A stretch of 12,652 bases of DNA from DASRDS01 sp035652495 (GTDB lineage Bacteria; Gemmatimonadota; Gemmatimonadetes; Gemmatimonadales; Gemmatimonadaceae), in assembly GCA_035652495.1 (NCBI GenBank), contig DASRDS010000327.1:1-12652 (forward strand). Reading direction: 5' to 3'. Shown here in pieces: positions 1 through 6,380 of this stretch. Under the pieces are notes generated by a model. The model did not search any database and was not told the DNA's origin. It saw nothing but the letters and a program-made list of their open reading frames with translations. A program made the position numbers and the translations under genes. Position 1 is the stretch's first letter. Every line of letters begins with the position of its first letter.

Positions 1-758
1 CTCAGGTCGTCGCCTTCATCCTGCCCGAGCTCGCGATTGATCGCGCGCAACTGCTCCTGCAGATAAAACTCGCGCTGATTCTGAAACAGCGATCCGCGCA
101 CATCGTCGTCGATCTTCCGCTCGAGCCGCAGGAGCTCGATCTCGGCGCCGAGCACGCGCGCGAGCGCCGTCCAGAGCTCGAGCGCGGTCGCCGCGTCGAG
201 CAACGCTTGCTTCGCATCGTGCCGGAGCACGAGATGCGCGGCGATCGCCATGGCACGCCGCTCGTCCGATTCGATCGTCTGCACGAGCCCGACGACTTCG
301 TCCGGAATCCGCCGGTGCAGCGCGACGTATTCCTCGAAACGGGCCATCGCCTGGCGGCTCTCGACCGCCGGGGTCTCGCCGTTCAACGCATACGGCGTGA
401 CCGATGCGCGCAGCAGCTTCGCGCTCGGCAAATAGCGGAGCACACGCGCGCGGGCGATGCCCTCGACCAGAACCTTGGCGGTACCGCCCGGCATGCGGGC
501 GAATTGGAGGACGCGACCGACGACCCCGACGCGGTACAAGTCCGACGCCGAGGGATCCTGGACCTCGCCGCTTTCCTGGGCTACGAGAAGGAGATATTGG
601 TCGCCAGCAATGGCCGCTTCGACCGCGGCAAGCGACGCCGGACGGCCGACGAGGAGCGGGATGACGACATGCGGAAAGACGACCACTTCACGCAACGGCA
701 GGACCGGAAGCCGGTCCTCGGTCGTGACTTGCTCGCCGTCGCGAGTGAAAGTGGGAAC
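1..758 (-). CDS. lon: Lon ATP-dependent protease, N-terminal part (3' end outside window)
   Basis: Lon is a cytoplasmic AAA+ serine protease that unfolds and degrades misfolded and regulatory proteins. About 252 codons are visible, covering the substrate-recognition N domain and the start of the helical region. Seen: LPVLPLREVVVFPH and IPLLVGRP near the N terminus, LLLVAQ, KVLVEGIARARV, then FQNQREFYLQEQLRAI, all typical of Lon. The AAA+ module and the Ser-Lys protease domain lie beyond position 1. The frame follows the clpX stop directly. No ATG, GTG or TTG occurs between that TAG (759-761) and the LPVLPLR motif. A GTT at 756-758 is 5 nt after GGAGG and would give an N terminus of normal length. 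TTG at 693-695 and GTG at 684-686 would cut into or remove the motif. The listed end is therefore the frame limit, and the start is unresolved. It is the last visible gene of the tig-clpP-clpX-lon series. Family assignment is certain; the start is not. Confidence 0.93.
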
Positions 759-2012
759 CTACGCCTCCTTCTTCTGCCGCTTGGGCGCGATCTCGAGCAT
801 CGGCGGCGCGCCGTTGGTCACCGTCGATTCGATGACCTTGACCTCGACGACATCTTCCCGGCTCGGGAGATCGAACATCACCTCGGTCAGCATCTCTTCG
901 AGAATGGCGCGCAGACCGCGGGCGCCCGTCCCGCGCTTCAAGGCCTTGTTCGCGATGGCCCGCAGCGCGCTCTCCTCGAACGTGAGCTTGACTTCCTCGA
1001 GGTCGAACAGCTTCGCGTACTGCTTGGTGAGCGCGTTCTTGGGCTCCTTCAGAATGCGCACCAGCGATTCTTCGTCAAGCGCTTCGAGGGGTACGGCCAC
1101 CGGAAGGCGTCCCACCAATTCCGGAATCAAGCCATACCGCAGCAGATCATCGGGCTCGACATCGGCAAACGGATTCTTGACCGCGCGCTTCGCGGCGAAC
1201 CCAACACTCAGATCATCCTTGGAGAACCCAATCTGTTTCCGCCCGGTGCGTGCCTCGATGATTTTCTCGAGTCCATCAAAGGCGCCACCGCAGATGAATA
1301 GAATGTCTTTCGTATTGATCTGAATGTATTCCTGTTGCGGATGCTTGCGTCCGCCCTGAGGTGGCACCGAGGCGACCGTGCCCTCGAGGATTTTGAGGAG
1401 TGCTTGTTGGACGCCCTCGCCCGACACATCACGCGTAATCGATGGATTCTCCGACTTGCGCGCGATCTTGTCGATCTCGTCGATATACACAATGCCGCGC
1501 TCGCACTCGGCGACATTGAAGTCGCCGGCCTGGAGCAGCCGCACCAGAATGTTCTCGACATCCTCGCCAACATAGCCGGCTTCGGTCAACGTCGTCGCAT
1601 CGGCAATCGTGAACGGCACGTCGAGGATGCGCGCCAGCGTCTGGGCCAGCAGCGTCTTGCCGACGCCCGTCGGACCGATCAGCAGGATGTTCGACTTGTC
1701 AAGCTCGACCTCGTCATCACGTAACGACGCCGAGTTGATGCGCTTGTAGTGATTATAAACAGCGACGGCCAGGGCTTTTTTCGCTCGCTCCTGGCCAATC
1801 ACGTACTGATCGAGAACGTCTTTGATCTCTTGGGGCGACGGAACCTGCGTGATCGCTTCAGCAACCTCCCGCTCTTCGTCCTCGGCGAGGATTTCATTGC
1901 AGAGCGCGATGCACTCGTTGCAGATGTAGACGGACGGGCCCGAAATGAACTTCCGGACCGAGTCCTTGCTCTTTCCACAGAACGAGCAGCGGAGGTGTTT
2001 ATCGTGTGACAT
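759..2012 (-). CDS. clpX: ClpX, ATPase and unfoldase subunit of ClpXP
   Basis: ClpX is a hexameric AAA+ unfoldase that recognises substrates and threads them into the ClpP chamber. Numbered from the ATG at 2012, the order is: N-terminal zinc-binding domain with paired cysteines C9/C12 and C31/C34 (CSFC, CNEC), Walker A GPTGVGKT at about 113-120, pore loop GYVG at about 146-149, Walker B with DEID at about 178-181, the ClpP-docking IGF tripeptide at about 261-263, and the arginine-finger region LIPELVGRLP. The C-terminal sensor-2 stretch GTGARGLRAILEEML follows. The length of 417 aa is normal for the family. An in-frame GTG at 2021 would add three residues (Met-Ser-Pro); neither start has a clear Shine-Dalgarno sequence. 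It lies downstream of clpP, separated by a region with a large dyad. Its TAG stop is immediately followed, in the same frame, by lon. All key motifs are intact, so an active enzyme is expected. Confidence 0.98.
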   Translation of the reverse strand: MSHDKHLRCSFCGKSKDSVRKFISGPSVYICNECIALCNEILAEDEEREVAEAITQVPSPQEIKDVLDQYVIGQERAKKALAVAVYNHYKRINSASLRDDEVELDKSNILLIGPTGVGKTLLAQTLARILDVPFTIADATTLTEAGYVGEDVENILVRLLQAGDFNVAECERGIVYIDEIDKIARKSENPSITRDVSGEGVQQALLKILEGTVASVPPQGGRKHPQQEYIQINTKDILFICGGAFDGLEKIIEARTGRKQIGFSKDDLSVGFAAKRAVKNPFADVEPDDLLRYGLIPELVGRLPVAVPLEALDEESLVRILKEPKNALTKQYAKLFDLEEVKLTFEESALRAIANKALKRGTGARGLRAILEEMLTEVMFDLPSREDVVEVKVIESTVTNGAPPMLEIAPKRQKKEA

Positions 2013-2055
2013 AGGGCTCACGAGAACTAACAGCGGTGGCGAGACCGGTCAATAT

Positions 2056-2123
2056 GATAGCGATGCGGCGCCCGTTTGACATGTGAACCTTTTCACAAAG
2101 GGCCAGTGCGCCGCATCACTATT
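2056..2123. promoter_or_regulatory. Two-layer dyad between clpP and clpX, with a CRP-like core
   Basis: Outer arms 2056-2071 and 2108-2123 are inverted repeats. GATGCGGCGC (2062-2071) pairs perfectly with GCGCCGCATC (2108-2117), and after one mismatch four more pairs extend the stem. Inside, TGTGA-N6-TCACA occupies 2082-2097 and is exactly the half-site spacing of CRP/FNR-family operators. Both layers are centred at 2089.5. There is no T-run after the stem on either strand, so a classical terminator is unlikely. It could be an operator for clpX, or an RNA structure in a clpP-clpX transcript. Function is inferred only from symmetry. Confidence 0.55.
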
Positions 2124-2130
2124 GCCTAAA

Positions 2131-2760
2131 TCACGCCGTGACGGTGGGTTGTTTCGAAGCCTCGATAACATCACCGCGTTGTGCGACGATATTGTCTATC
2201 AACCCGTACGCCTTGGCTTCCTCGGCGGACATGTGATAGTCACGCACAATGTCACGCTCGATCTGCTCGACCGGGCGGCCCGTGTGCTTCGACATGAGTT
2301 CGTTCATCTTCGAACGAAGGTACAGAATCTCGCGCGCCTGAATCTCGATGTCCGCCGCGGTGCCTTGTGCGCCACCGGACGGCTGGTGGATCATGATCCG
2401 CGAGTGCGGCAGCGCGGAGCGACGTCCCTTTCTGCCCGCTGAGAGCAGGAACGCGCCCATGCTGGCCGCGAGTCCCATGCATGTGGTGTTCACGGGGCTG
2501 CGCAGGTACTGCATCGTGTCGTAGATCGCGAGGCCGGCCGATACGCTGCCGCCCGGTGAGTTGATATACAGATAAATGTCGCGATCCGGGTTGTCCGCAT
2601 CCAAGAACAGGAGCTGCGCAATGATGATGTTCGCGACATCATCGTTGATCGGGGTGCCGAGGAAGATGATGCGGTCCATGAGGAGCCGCGAGAAAATGTC
2701 GTACGTGCGCTCGCCGCGGCTGGACCGCTCGATCACATACGGAGGATAGATCGTCGCCAT
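2131..2760 (-). CDS. clpP: ClpP, ATP-dependent Clp protease proteolytic subunit
   Basis: ClpP is a self-compartmentalised serine peptidase that forms the degradation chamber used by ClpX. Numbered from the ATG at 2760 (209 aa), the catalytic triad is Ser100 (in MGLAASMGAFLL), His125 (in MIHQPSGG) and Asp174 (in ERDIVRDYHMS). The spacing of 25 and 49 residues is the same as in E. coli ClpP. The ring-contact and substrate strand INSPGGSVSAG and the helix DIEIQAREIL are present. Three starts are possible: ATG 2760, GTG 2766, and GTG 2784. GTG 2766 has GAGAGG 6 nt upstream, the better ribosome-site spacing, and adds only Val-Ser. The family N terminus does not separate these two. It sits between tig and clpX as usual; about 80 bp separate it from tig and about 120 bp from clpX. 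Confidence 0.98.
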   Translation of the reverse strand: MATIYPPYVIERSSRGERTYDIFSRLLMDRIIFLGTPINDDVANIIIAQLLFLDADNPDRDIYLYINSPGGSVSAGLAIYDTMQYLRSPVNTTCMGLAASMGAFLLSAGRKGRRSALPHSRIMIHQPSGGAQGTAADIEIQAREILYLRSKMNELMSKHTGRPVEQIERDIVRDYHMSAEEAKAYGLIDNIVAQRGDVIEASKQPTVTA

Positions 2761-2793
2761 ACTCACGCTGTGCCTCTCAAGCACGTTTTCAAA

Positions 2794-2821
2794 TGGTATT
2801 TACCACACGCTCTACCAGCGT
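2794..2821. promoter_or_regulatory. Small dyads in the clpP leader
   Basis: TGGTA-TT-TACCA (2794-2805) is a 12-bp dyad with a 2-nt centre. It is followed by a possible ACGCT-N5-AGCGT hairpin (2807-2821). Both lie upstream of clpP on the coding strand and could be an operator or leader hairpin. I cannot identify a convincing -35/-10 pair around them, so this is symmetry only. Confidence 0.25.
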
Positions 2822-2845
2822 TCGCGTCACAGGTCCTTGAGGTCC

Positions 2846-4093
2846 TCACGCGTCAGTTACCTGGTTCCGTTCGAAGAGCCACTTAAACACCTTCTCTTCC
2901 GTGATGCCGCGCTCGATCTCGCGCAGTCGTCCGCCCTTTTCGAGCGCCGTGTAGAGCTGAGCCGGCGATTCCTTCCGCTTCCCGGCTAGCTCGGCCACGC
3001 GATCATCCAGCTCGCCAGTCGTCGCGCTCAGCTTCTCGCGCTCGGCGACGGCATCGATAATGAGATCGCGTCGAACCTGTCGCTCGGCCATCGCCTTGAA
3101 CTCGGTCCCAAAGCGCCCGCGATCCTCTTCCGGAATCTGATAGGCGTTCGCGTACGCATCGACGAGCTGCGCCACCCAACTGGGCGGCACATCGAATGGA
3201 TTCGCGCTGGCGATCTCATCGAGCAATTTCTGCCGGACCGCTGCGTCCGCGTCGCGCGTGGCGTGCGACTCGAGATCGGCGCGCACCGTTTTCTTGAGCG
3301 CATCGAGCGAGTCGAAGTCGCCCACTTCGCGGGCGAACGCGTCGTCGAGCGGCGGCAAAACCTTGCGCTTCACGTCCTGCAGCGCCACGCGCACGGGCTT
3401 CGTCTTGTCTCTTTGGGTCTCGTCCGGGAAATCCGAGGGCCATTTGACCGGCCGCTCGATCGTCTGACCGGGCTTGGCCTCCATGATCAGCTCTTCGATC
3501 CCTGGAATAGCCTGACCGCCGCCGAGCACGATCCGGTACTCTTTGCCCTCGGCGGGAATGGCGCCGCCATCGTCCGCCGTGGCGAGCATAACCGTCACGA
3601 GATCGCCCGGAGACGGACTCTCGTCGACCGGCGCCCACGTGGCCTTGCTGTCGCGCATCTGCTCCAGTTGCTCAGTCACATCGTCGTCCCGGACCACATT
3701 GTTGGGACGCTCGACGCGGAATCCCGCAAGCCGGGGCAGGGGCACCTCGGGACGAACTTCCAGGTGCAGCTCGAAGGTCAAATCCTGGCCTTCGGCGAAC
3801 TTCACATCATGAACGTGAGGTTGGGCCGCCGGCTTGAGGTGCTCTTTTTCCAGCGCCTGCTTGGCCGCTTCCTGAATCAGCGACTCGATAGCCTGCTGCC
3901 GAATCGCCTCACCAAACCGCTTCCGAACCATGGCCGCGGGCGCCTTTCCCGGCCTAAACCCCGGCAGCCTCACGTTCGACGCATACCGCCGTGCCGCCGA
4001 CTCCTCGGCGACCTGCACATCAGCGGCCGGCACCGAGACCTCCAACAGCCGCTCGGCGCCCGTTGTTTTCTTCGCTGTTACCTGGATGTTCAT
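2846..4093 (-). CDS. tig: Trigger factor, ribosome-bound chaperone and prolyl isomerase
   Basis: Trigger factor docks at the ribosome exit tunnel and shields nascent chains; it also has peptidyl-prolyl isomerase activity. The ribosome-binding signature GFRPGKAP is at residues 45-52, in the expected place of the N-terminal domain. A FKBP-type PPIase domain follows at roughly 160-250 (start PGDLVTVML, then IPGIEELIMEAKPGQ). The helical substrate-binding C-terminal domain follows to residue 415. The length is slightly below the 432 aa of E. coli. The start is ATG 4093, and no purine-rich Shine-Dalgarno sequence is seen in the preceding 20 nt. The gene is first in the tig-clpP-clpX-lon series and lies about 105 bp downstream of a tRNA-Leu gene on the same strand. 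No frame damage was seen. Confidence 0.97.
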   Translation of the reverse strand: MNIQVTAKKTTGAERLLEVSVPAADVQVAEESAARRYASNVRLPGFRPGKAPAAMVRKRFGEAIRQQAIESLIQEAAKQALEKEHLKPAAQPHVHDVKFAEGQDLTFELHLEVRPEVPLPRLAGFRVERPNNVVRDDDVTEQLEQMRDSKATWAPVDESPSPGDLVTVMLATADDGGAIPAEGKEYRIVLGGGQAIPGIEELIMEAKPGQTIERPVKWPSDFPDETQRDKTKPVRVALQDVKRKVLPPLDDAFAREVGDFDSLDALKKTVRADLESHATRDADAAVRQKLLDEIASANPFDVPPSWVAQLVDAYANAYQIPEEDRGRFGTEFKAMAERQVRRDLIIDAVAEREKLSATTGELDDRVAELAGKRKESPAQLYTALEKGGRLREIERGITEEKVFKWLFERNQVTDA

Positions 4094-4099
4094 AGGGGA

Positions 4100-4105
4100 A
4101 TATTA
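4100..4105 (-). promoter_or_regulatory. Possible -10 box for leaderless tig transcription
   Basis: On the coding strand TAATAT ends 6 nt before the tig ATG, so a start point 7 nt downstream of the box would fall on the ATG itself. This fits the missing Shine-Dalgarno sequence. No good -35 hexamer sits 16-18 nt upstream; TTGGAC is present but 25 nt away. Treat as tentative. Confidence 0.3.
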
Positions 4106-4109
4106 ACCG

Positions 4110-4126
4110 GCGGCTGTAGCAGCCGC
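4110..4126. promoter_or_regulatory. Perfect 7-bp hairpin upstream of tig
   Basis: GCGGCTG and CAGCCGC flank a 3-nt loop. On the minus strand it comes after tRNA-Leu and just before the TAATAT box of tig. It could end or process the tRNA transcript, although only a weak TTAATATT follows instead of a T-run. It could also be an operator covering the upstream part of the tig promoter. Confidence 0.35.
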
Positions 4127-4197
4127 TCGCGTCCAACGCGCCGTTTTACGCGCCCCATAGTTTGCGCCGCAATGTGGTTTGCGCGGATCGGGAGCGA

Positions 4198-4279
4198 TGC
4201 TCGGAGCGGGACTCGAACCCGCACGTCTTGCGACACAGGATCCTAAGTCCTGCGCGTCTACCAATTCCGCCATCCGAGC
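4198..4279 (-). tRNA. tRNA-Leu(UAG)
   Basis: A cloverleaf can be folded by eye. The acceptor stem is GCTCGGA/TCCGAGC with discriminator A at 4198. The D-arm is GGCGGAATTGGTAGACG. The anticodon stem CAGGA/TCCTG encloses the loop CTTAGGA, giving anticodon TAG, which reads CUN leucine codons. A variable arm is followed by T-arm GCGGG-TTCGAGT-CCCGC. The 3' CCA is not encoded and must be added after transcription. It is 82 nt including the discriminator, as expected for a class II tRNA. It stands alone upstream of tig on the same strand. Confidence 0.95.
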
Positions 4280-4306
4280 TTCTTGCCGCGTCCTGGAATC
4301 TATCGC

Positions 4307-4323
4307 GGCGGAATTGGTAGACG
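4307..4323 (+). repeat. Inverted copy of the tRNA-Leu D-arm
   Basis: The 17 bases GGCGGAATTGGTAGACG are identical to the D-arm of the tRNA-Leu gene on the other strand (4255-4271), separated by 35 nt. The flanking acceptor, anticodon and T-arm sequences are not repeated, so this is not a second tRNA gene. It lies upstream of the tRNA in its transcription direction. Confidence 0.8.
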
Positions 4324-4406
4324 GAGGCCTTTGGCGCGGCTTGGGTCCGCTCAGGTTTCGGCGCTCGGGCGAAGCGCACAAAGTAACTCGTTTGGTTTTC
4401 CAACGT

Positions 4407-4444
4407 CCAACCATCCAACCATCCAACCATCCAACCATCCAACC
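4407..4444. repeat. 8-bp tandem repeat (CCAACCAT), about 4.75 copies
   Basis: Four perfect units of CCAACCAT run from 4407 to 4438, followed by a partial unit to 4444. A second small repeat, CAACAAT twice, follows directly. It is non-coding, between tRNA-Leu and the htrA terminator. Any reading frame through it encodes only low-complexity peptide. It is a candidate variable-number locus by replication slippage. Confidence 0.9.
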
Positions 4445-4459
4445 AACAATCAACAATCA

Positions 4460-4496
4460 AAAGACGGCCTCGACACACTGTGCCGAGGCCGTCTTT
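4460..4496. terminator. Strong intrinsic terminator downstream of htrA
   Basis: AAAGACGGCCTCG (4460-4472) pairs perfectly with CGAGGCCGTCTTT (4484-4496), 13 bp, and CACA/TGTG extends the stem inside after a mismatch. On the minus strand the stem ends in TTTTGATTG, 20 nt after the htrA stop. This fits rho-independent termination of htrA. A-richness on the other side could make it work in both directions. Confidence 0.88.
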
Positions 4497-4515
4497 AAAG
4501 AGCTAATGGGGCCGA

Positions 4516-6063
4516 TTAGCCGCCGATCTTGAGGCTTACGACGCGCTTGACGCAGCCCTGTTGTTGGACAGGGGAGCAGACGAGGAGCGTGACAAAATCG
4601 CCGTTCTTCGTGCGTGAAAGCGCAGTTTGGAGCTCAGTAATCGAGTGCACGTCGTGCTTCGGCTGCGGATACAGCACCTCGAGGATGATGTCCGTGGGCT
4701 GAAGCTTGCCGCGCGCGGGGCCGTTGACGTTTACGTCCTTGACGACCAGGCCGCGGTCGTCCGTCGTCAGGTTGTTCGCCTGCGCGAAGTCGGCGCTCAC
4801 CGGCTCGACGGTGATGCCGAGTTTTTCGGTGCTGGCGCCTTCCGAGGGCTTGGTGCCGGAGTCGGAGGCGTCGGCGACTTGGTCGTCGTCCTGGGCGGAC
4901 ATGAGCTTGACGGTGAAGGTCTTCTTGTCACCGAAACGCATCACGTCGAGCGCGACGGTCGAACCCGGCTGGTGCATCCGGATCACGCGCTGCAGGGTGC
5001 TGACGCGGTCGACTGGCTTGCCGTCGGCGCCGACGATGATGTCGCCGACTTCGAGGCCGGCTTTCTGAGCCGGGCTCGAGCCGTCGGAGGGCTGGAAGCC
5101 CTGCACGATGGCGCCGCCGATTGTCTTGAGGCCCGCGGCGCCGGCGTCCTCGGGGCTGACCGGGGCGATCGAGATGCCGATTACGGCGCGGCGGACTTTG
5201 CCGTACTGGATGATTTCGTCCATCACGCTCTTGGCGAGCGTGATTGGGATCGCGAAGCCGTAGCCCGAGTAGTAGCCGGTCGGGCTCGCGATCGCGCTGT
5301 TGATGCCGATCACATCGCCATGTCCGTCGACGAGCGGACCGCCGGAGTTACCGGGATTGATCGCCGCGTCGGTCTGCAGGAAGTCGGAGACCGCGTACTT
5401 GGACGGCAAGAGGCCACGGAGGTCGCCACCATCGCGGCCCTTTGCGCTCAGGATACCCGCGGTGACGGTCTCGCGGAGGCCGAGCGGGTTGCCGATGGCG
5501 AGGACCCACTCGCCGACCTTGGCGTGGTCGTCGTTGCCCAGGTTCACGACGGGAAGATCGTTCGCCTCGATCTTGATGACCGCAACGTCGGTCGTCGGAT
5601 CGCGGCCGATGACCTTGGCCTTGAAGACGCGCTGGTCATCGAGCGTCACCGTGACGCGGTCGGCGTCGGCGACGACGTGATTGTTGGTGAGGATATAGCC
5701 GTCTTTCGAGACGATGAAGCCCGAGCCACTCGCTTCCTGCGGCTCGGCGCGCGGCGTGCCGAACTGCTGGAAGAAATCTTCGAGGCCGGGCGGTACGCGA
5801 CCGCGCATGCGCGGGTCGTTGCTCATGACTTTCGCATCGCGCGACGTCGTGATCGAAACCACGGCGGGCGTCACATGCTCGGCGATCGTGACGAAGCTAT
5901 TGCTGAAGTCCGCGACGGGCCGCGTGGCCTCGGCGGGGGGTCTCGTGCTTGTCTGCGCGAAGCTTTTGTGCGTCAGGTCGAGGCTCGAGGCGATCAGGAA
6001 ACCGCCAAAAAACGCCCCGACGATCACACCGCCGATTCGCGCCTTGGCGAACGCTGGTGACAT
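4516..6063 (-). CDS. HtrA/Deg-family envelope serine protease with two PDZ domains
   Basis: HtrA/Deg proteases degrade misfolded proteins in the periplasm or at the membrane. Numbered from the in-frame TTG at 6069 (517 aa), the protein has an N-terminal hydrophobic segment at about 11-30, which fits a signal peptide or membrane anchor. A trypsin-like domain follows with His131 (TNNHVV), Asp161 (TTDVAVIK) and Ser242 (PGNSGGPL). Two PDZ domains follow at about 295-390 and 412-505, with a Ser/Asp/Gly-rich link between them. ATG 6063 is preferred and gives 515 aa. The family is clear, but DegP, DegQ and DegS cannot be told apart here, although two PDZ domains exclude a DegS-like layout. The two visible cysteines, 498 and 506, are both at the C-terminal end. 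The loop before the active serine (about 210-230) looks longer than in typical DegP. It is transcribed alone, between the dnaK terminator and its own terminator. Confidence 0.95.
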   Translation of the reverse strand: MSPAFAKARIGGVIVGAFFGGFLIASSLDLTHKSFAQTSTRPPAEATRPVADFSNSFVTIAEHVTPAVVSITTSRDAKVMSNDPRMRGRVPPGLEDFFQQFGTPRAEPQEASGSGFIVSKDGYILTNNHVVADADRVTVTLDDQRVFKAKVIGRDPTTDVAVIKIEANDLPVVNLGNDDHAKVGEWVLAIGNPLGLRETVTAGILSAKGRDGGDLRGLLPSKYAVSDFLQTDAAINPGNSGGPLVDGHGDVIGINSAIASPTGYYSGYGFAIPITLAKSVMDEIIQYGKVRRAVIGISIAPVSPEDAGAAGLKTIGGAIVQGFQPSDGSSPAQKAGLEVGDIIVGADGKPVDRVSTLQRVIRMHQPGSTVALDVMRFGDKKTFTVKLMSAQDDDQVADASDSGTKPSEGASTEKLGITVEPVSADFAQANNLTTDDRGLVVKDVNVNGPARGKLQPTDIILEVLYPQPKHDVHSITELQTALSRTKNGDFVTLLVCSPVQQQGCVKRVVSLKIGG

Positions 6064-6069
6064 CGACAA

Positions 6070-6222
6070 TTCCGGTGCTAAGGGTTACTGAAATCTACAC
6101 TAACTGGGGTCCCAAAGTTCGGACTGCCCTTACTGATATGACGCACGTACTGCGCCCACGGTTTACCGTTGGTTGACTAAGAAGGGGCGGCTTCGCCGAC
6201 CCCCCAATCAGAGACTTCATCG
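6070..6222. promoter_or_regulatory. htrA upstream region with operator-like dyad
   Basis: This stretch upstream of htrA has no gene. At 6155-6172 there is a dyad with 8-bp arms, one mismatch and a 2-nt centre (ACGGT-TT-ACCGT core flanked by CC and GG), about 90 bp before the ATG. A second hairpin at 6184-6203 has stem CGGC-TTC-GCCG flanked by GGGG and CCCC with one bulged base. I could not find a convincing -35/-10 pair for any sigma factor. The dyad is a plausible operator; the second hairpin may belong to dnaK termination. Confidence 0.4.
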
Positions 6223-6268
6223 ATAAAACGGGTGCCGTCCATAGAGATGGCACGACACCCGGTTTTAT
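6223..6268. terminator. Intrinsic terminator downstream of dnaK
   Basis: A long hairpin has arms 6223-6242 and 6247-6268 around the loop AGAG. The arms match along their whole length apart from two single-base bulges and one wobble pair. On the minus strand the stem ends with CGTTTTATC, after the dnaK stop and a tandem repeat. A- and T-rich ends on both sides suggest it could stop transcription from either direction. Confidence 0.85.
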
Positions 6269-6270
6269 TA

Positions 6271-6339
6271 CGCAACCTCAGTCTATCGCAACCTCAGTCT
6301 ATCACAACTCAGCCTATTCCTATTACAACTCAGCCTATT
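6271..6339. repeat. Degenerate 16-bp tandem repeat in the dnaK 3' untranslated region
   Basis: Two perfect copies of CGCAACCTCAGTCTAT lie at 6271-6286 and 6287-6302. A third variant copy is at 6303-6318 and a fourth at 6323-6339, after a 4-nt spacer. The shared core is AACYTCAGYCTAT, with one base missing in the last two copies. It lies between the dnaK stop and its terminator, so it would be transcribed at the 3' end of dnaK mRNA. The unit is too short and too continuous for CRISPR. Confidence 0.85.
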
Positions 6340-6380
6340 AAAGAGGCTCGAGTGCGCGAAGCGCAACGAAGAGCCCTTTC

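Noticed and set aside
207..1301. Long plus-strand open frame opposite lon and clpX (364 aa)
   Set aside because: It is antisense to clear lon and clpX coding sequence, rich in Arg, Asp and His as expected of a GC-rich shadow frame, and has no recognisable domain.
4301..4390. Second tRNA-Leu gene on the plus strand
   Set aside because: Only the 17-base D-arm matches; no acceptor, anticodon or T-arm can be folded around it.
4407..4458. CRISPR array
   Set aside because: The units are 8 bp and contiguous, without spacers, and there are no cas genes.
4627..6060. Long plus-strand open frame opposite htrA (477 aa)
   Set aside because: The minus-strand frame has a complete HtrA domain set, while this frame shows only low-complexity Val/Asp/Arg composition.
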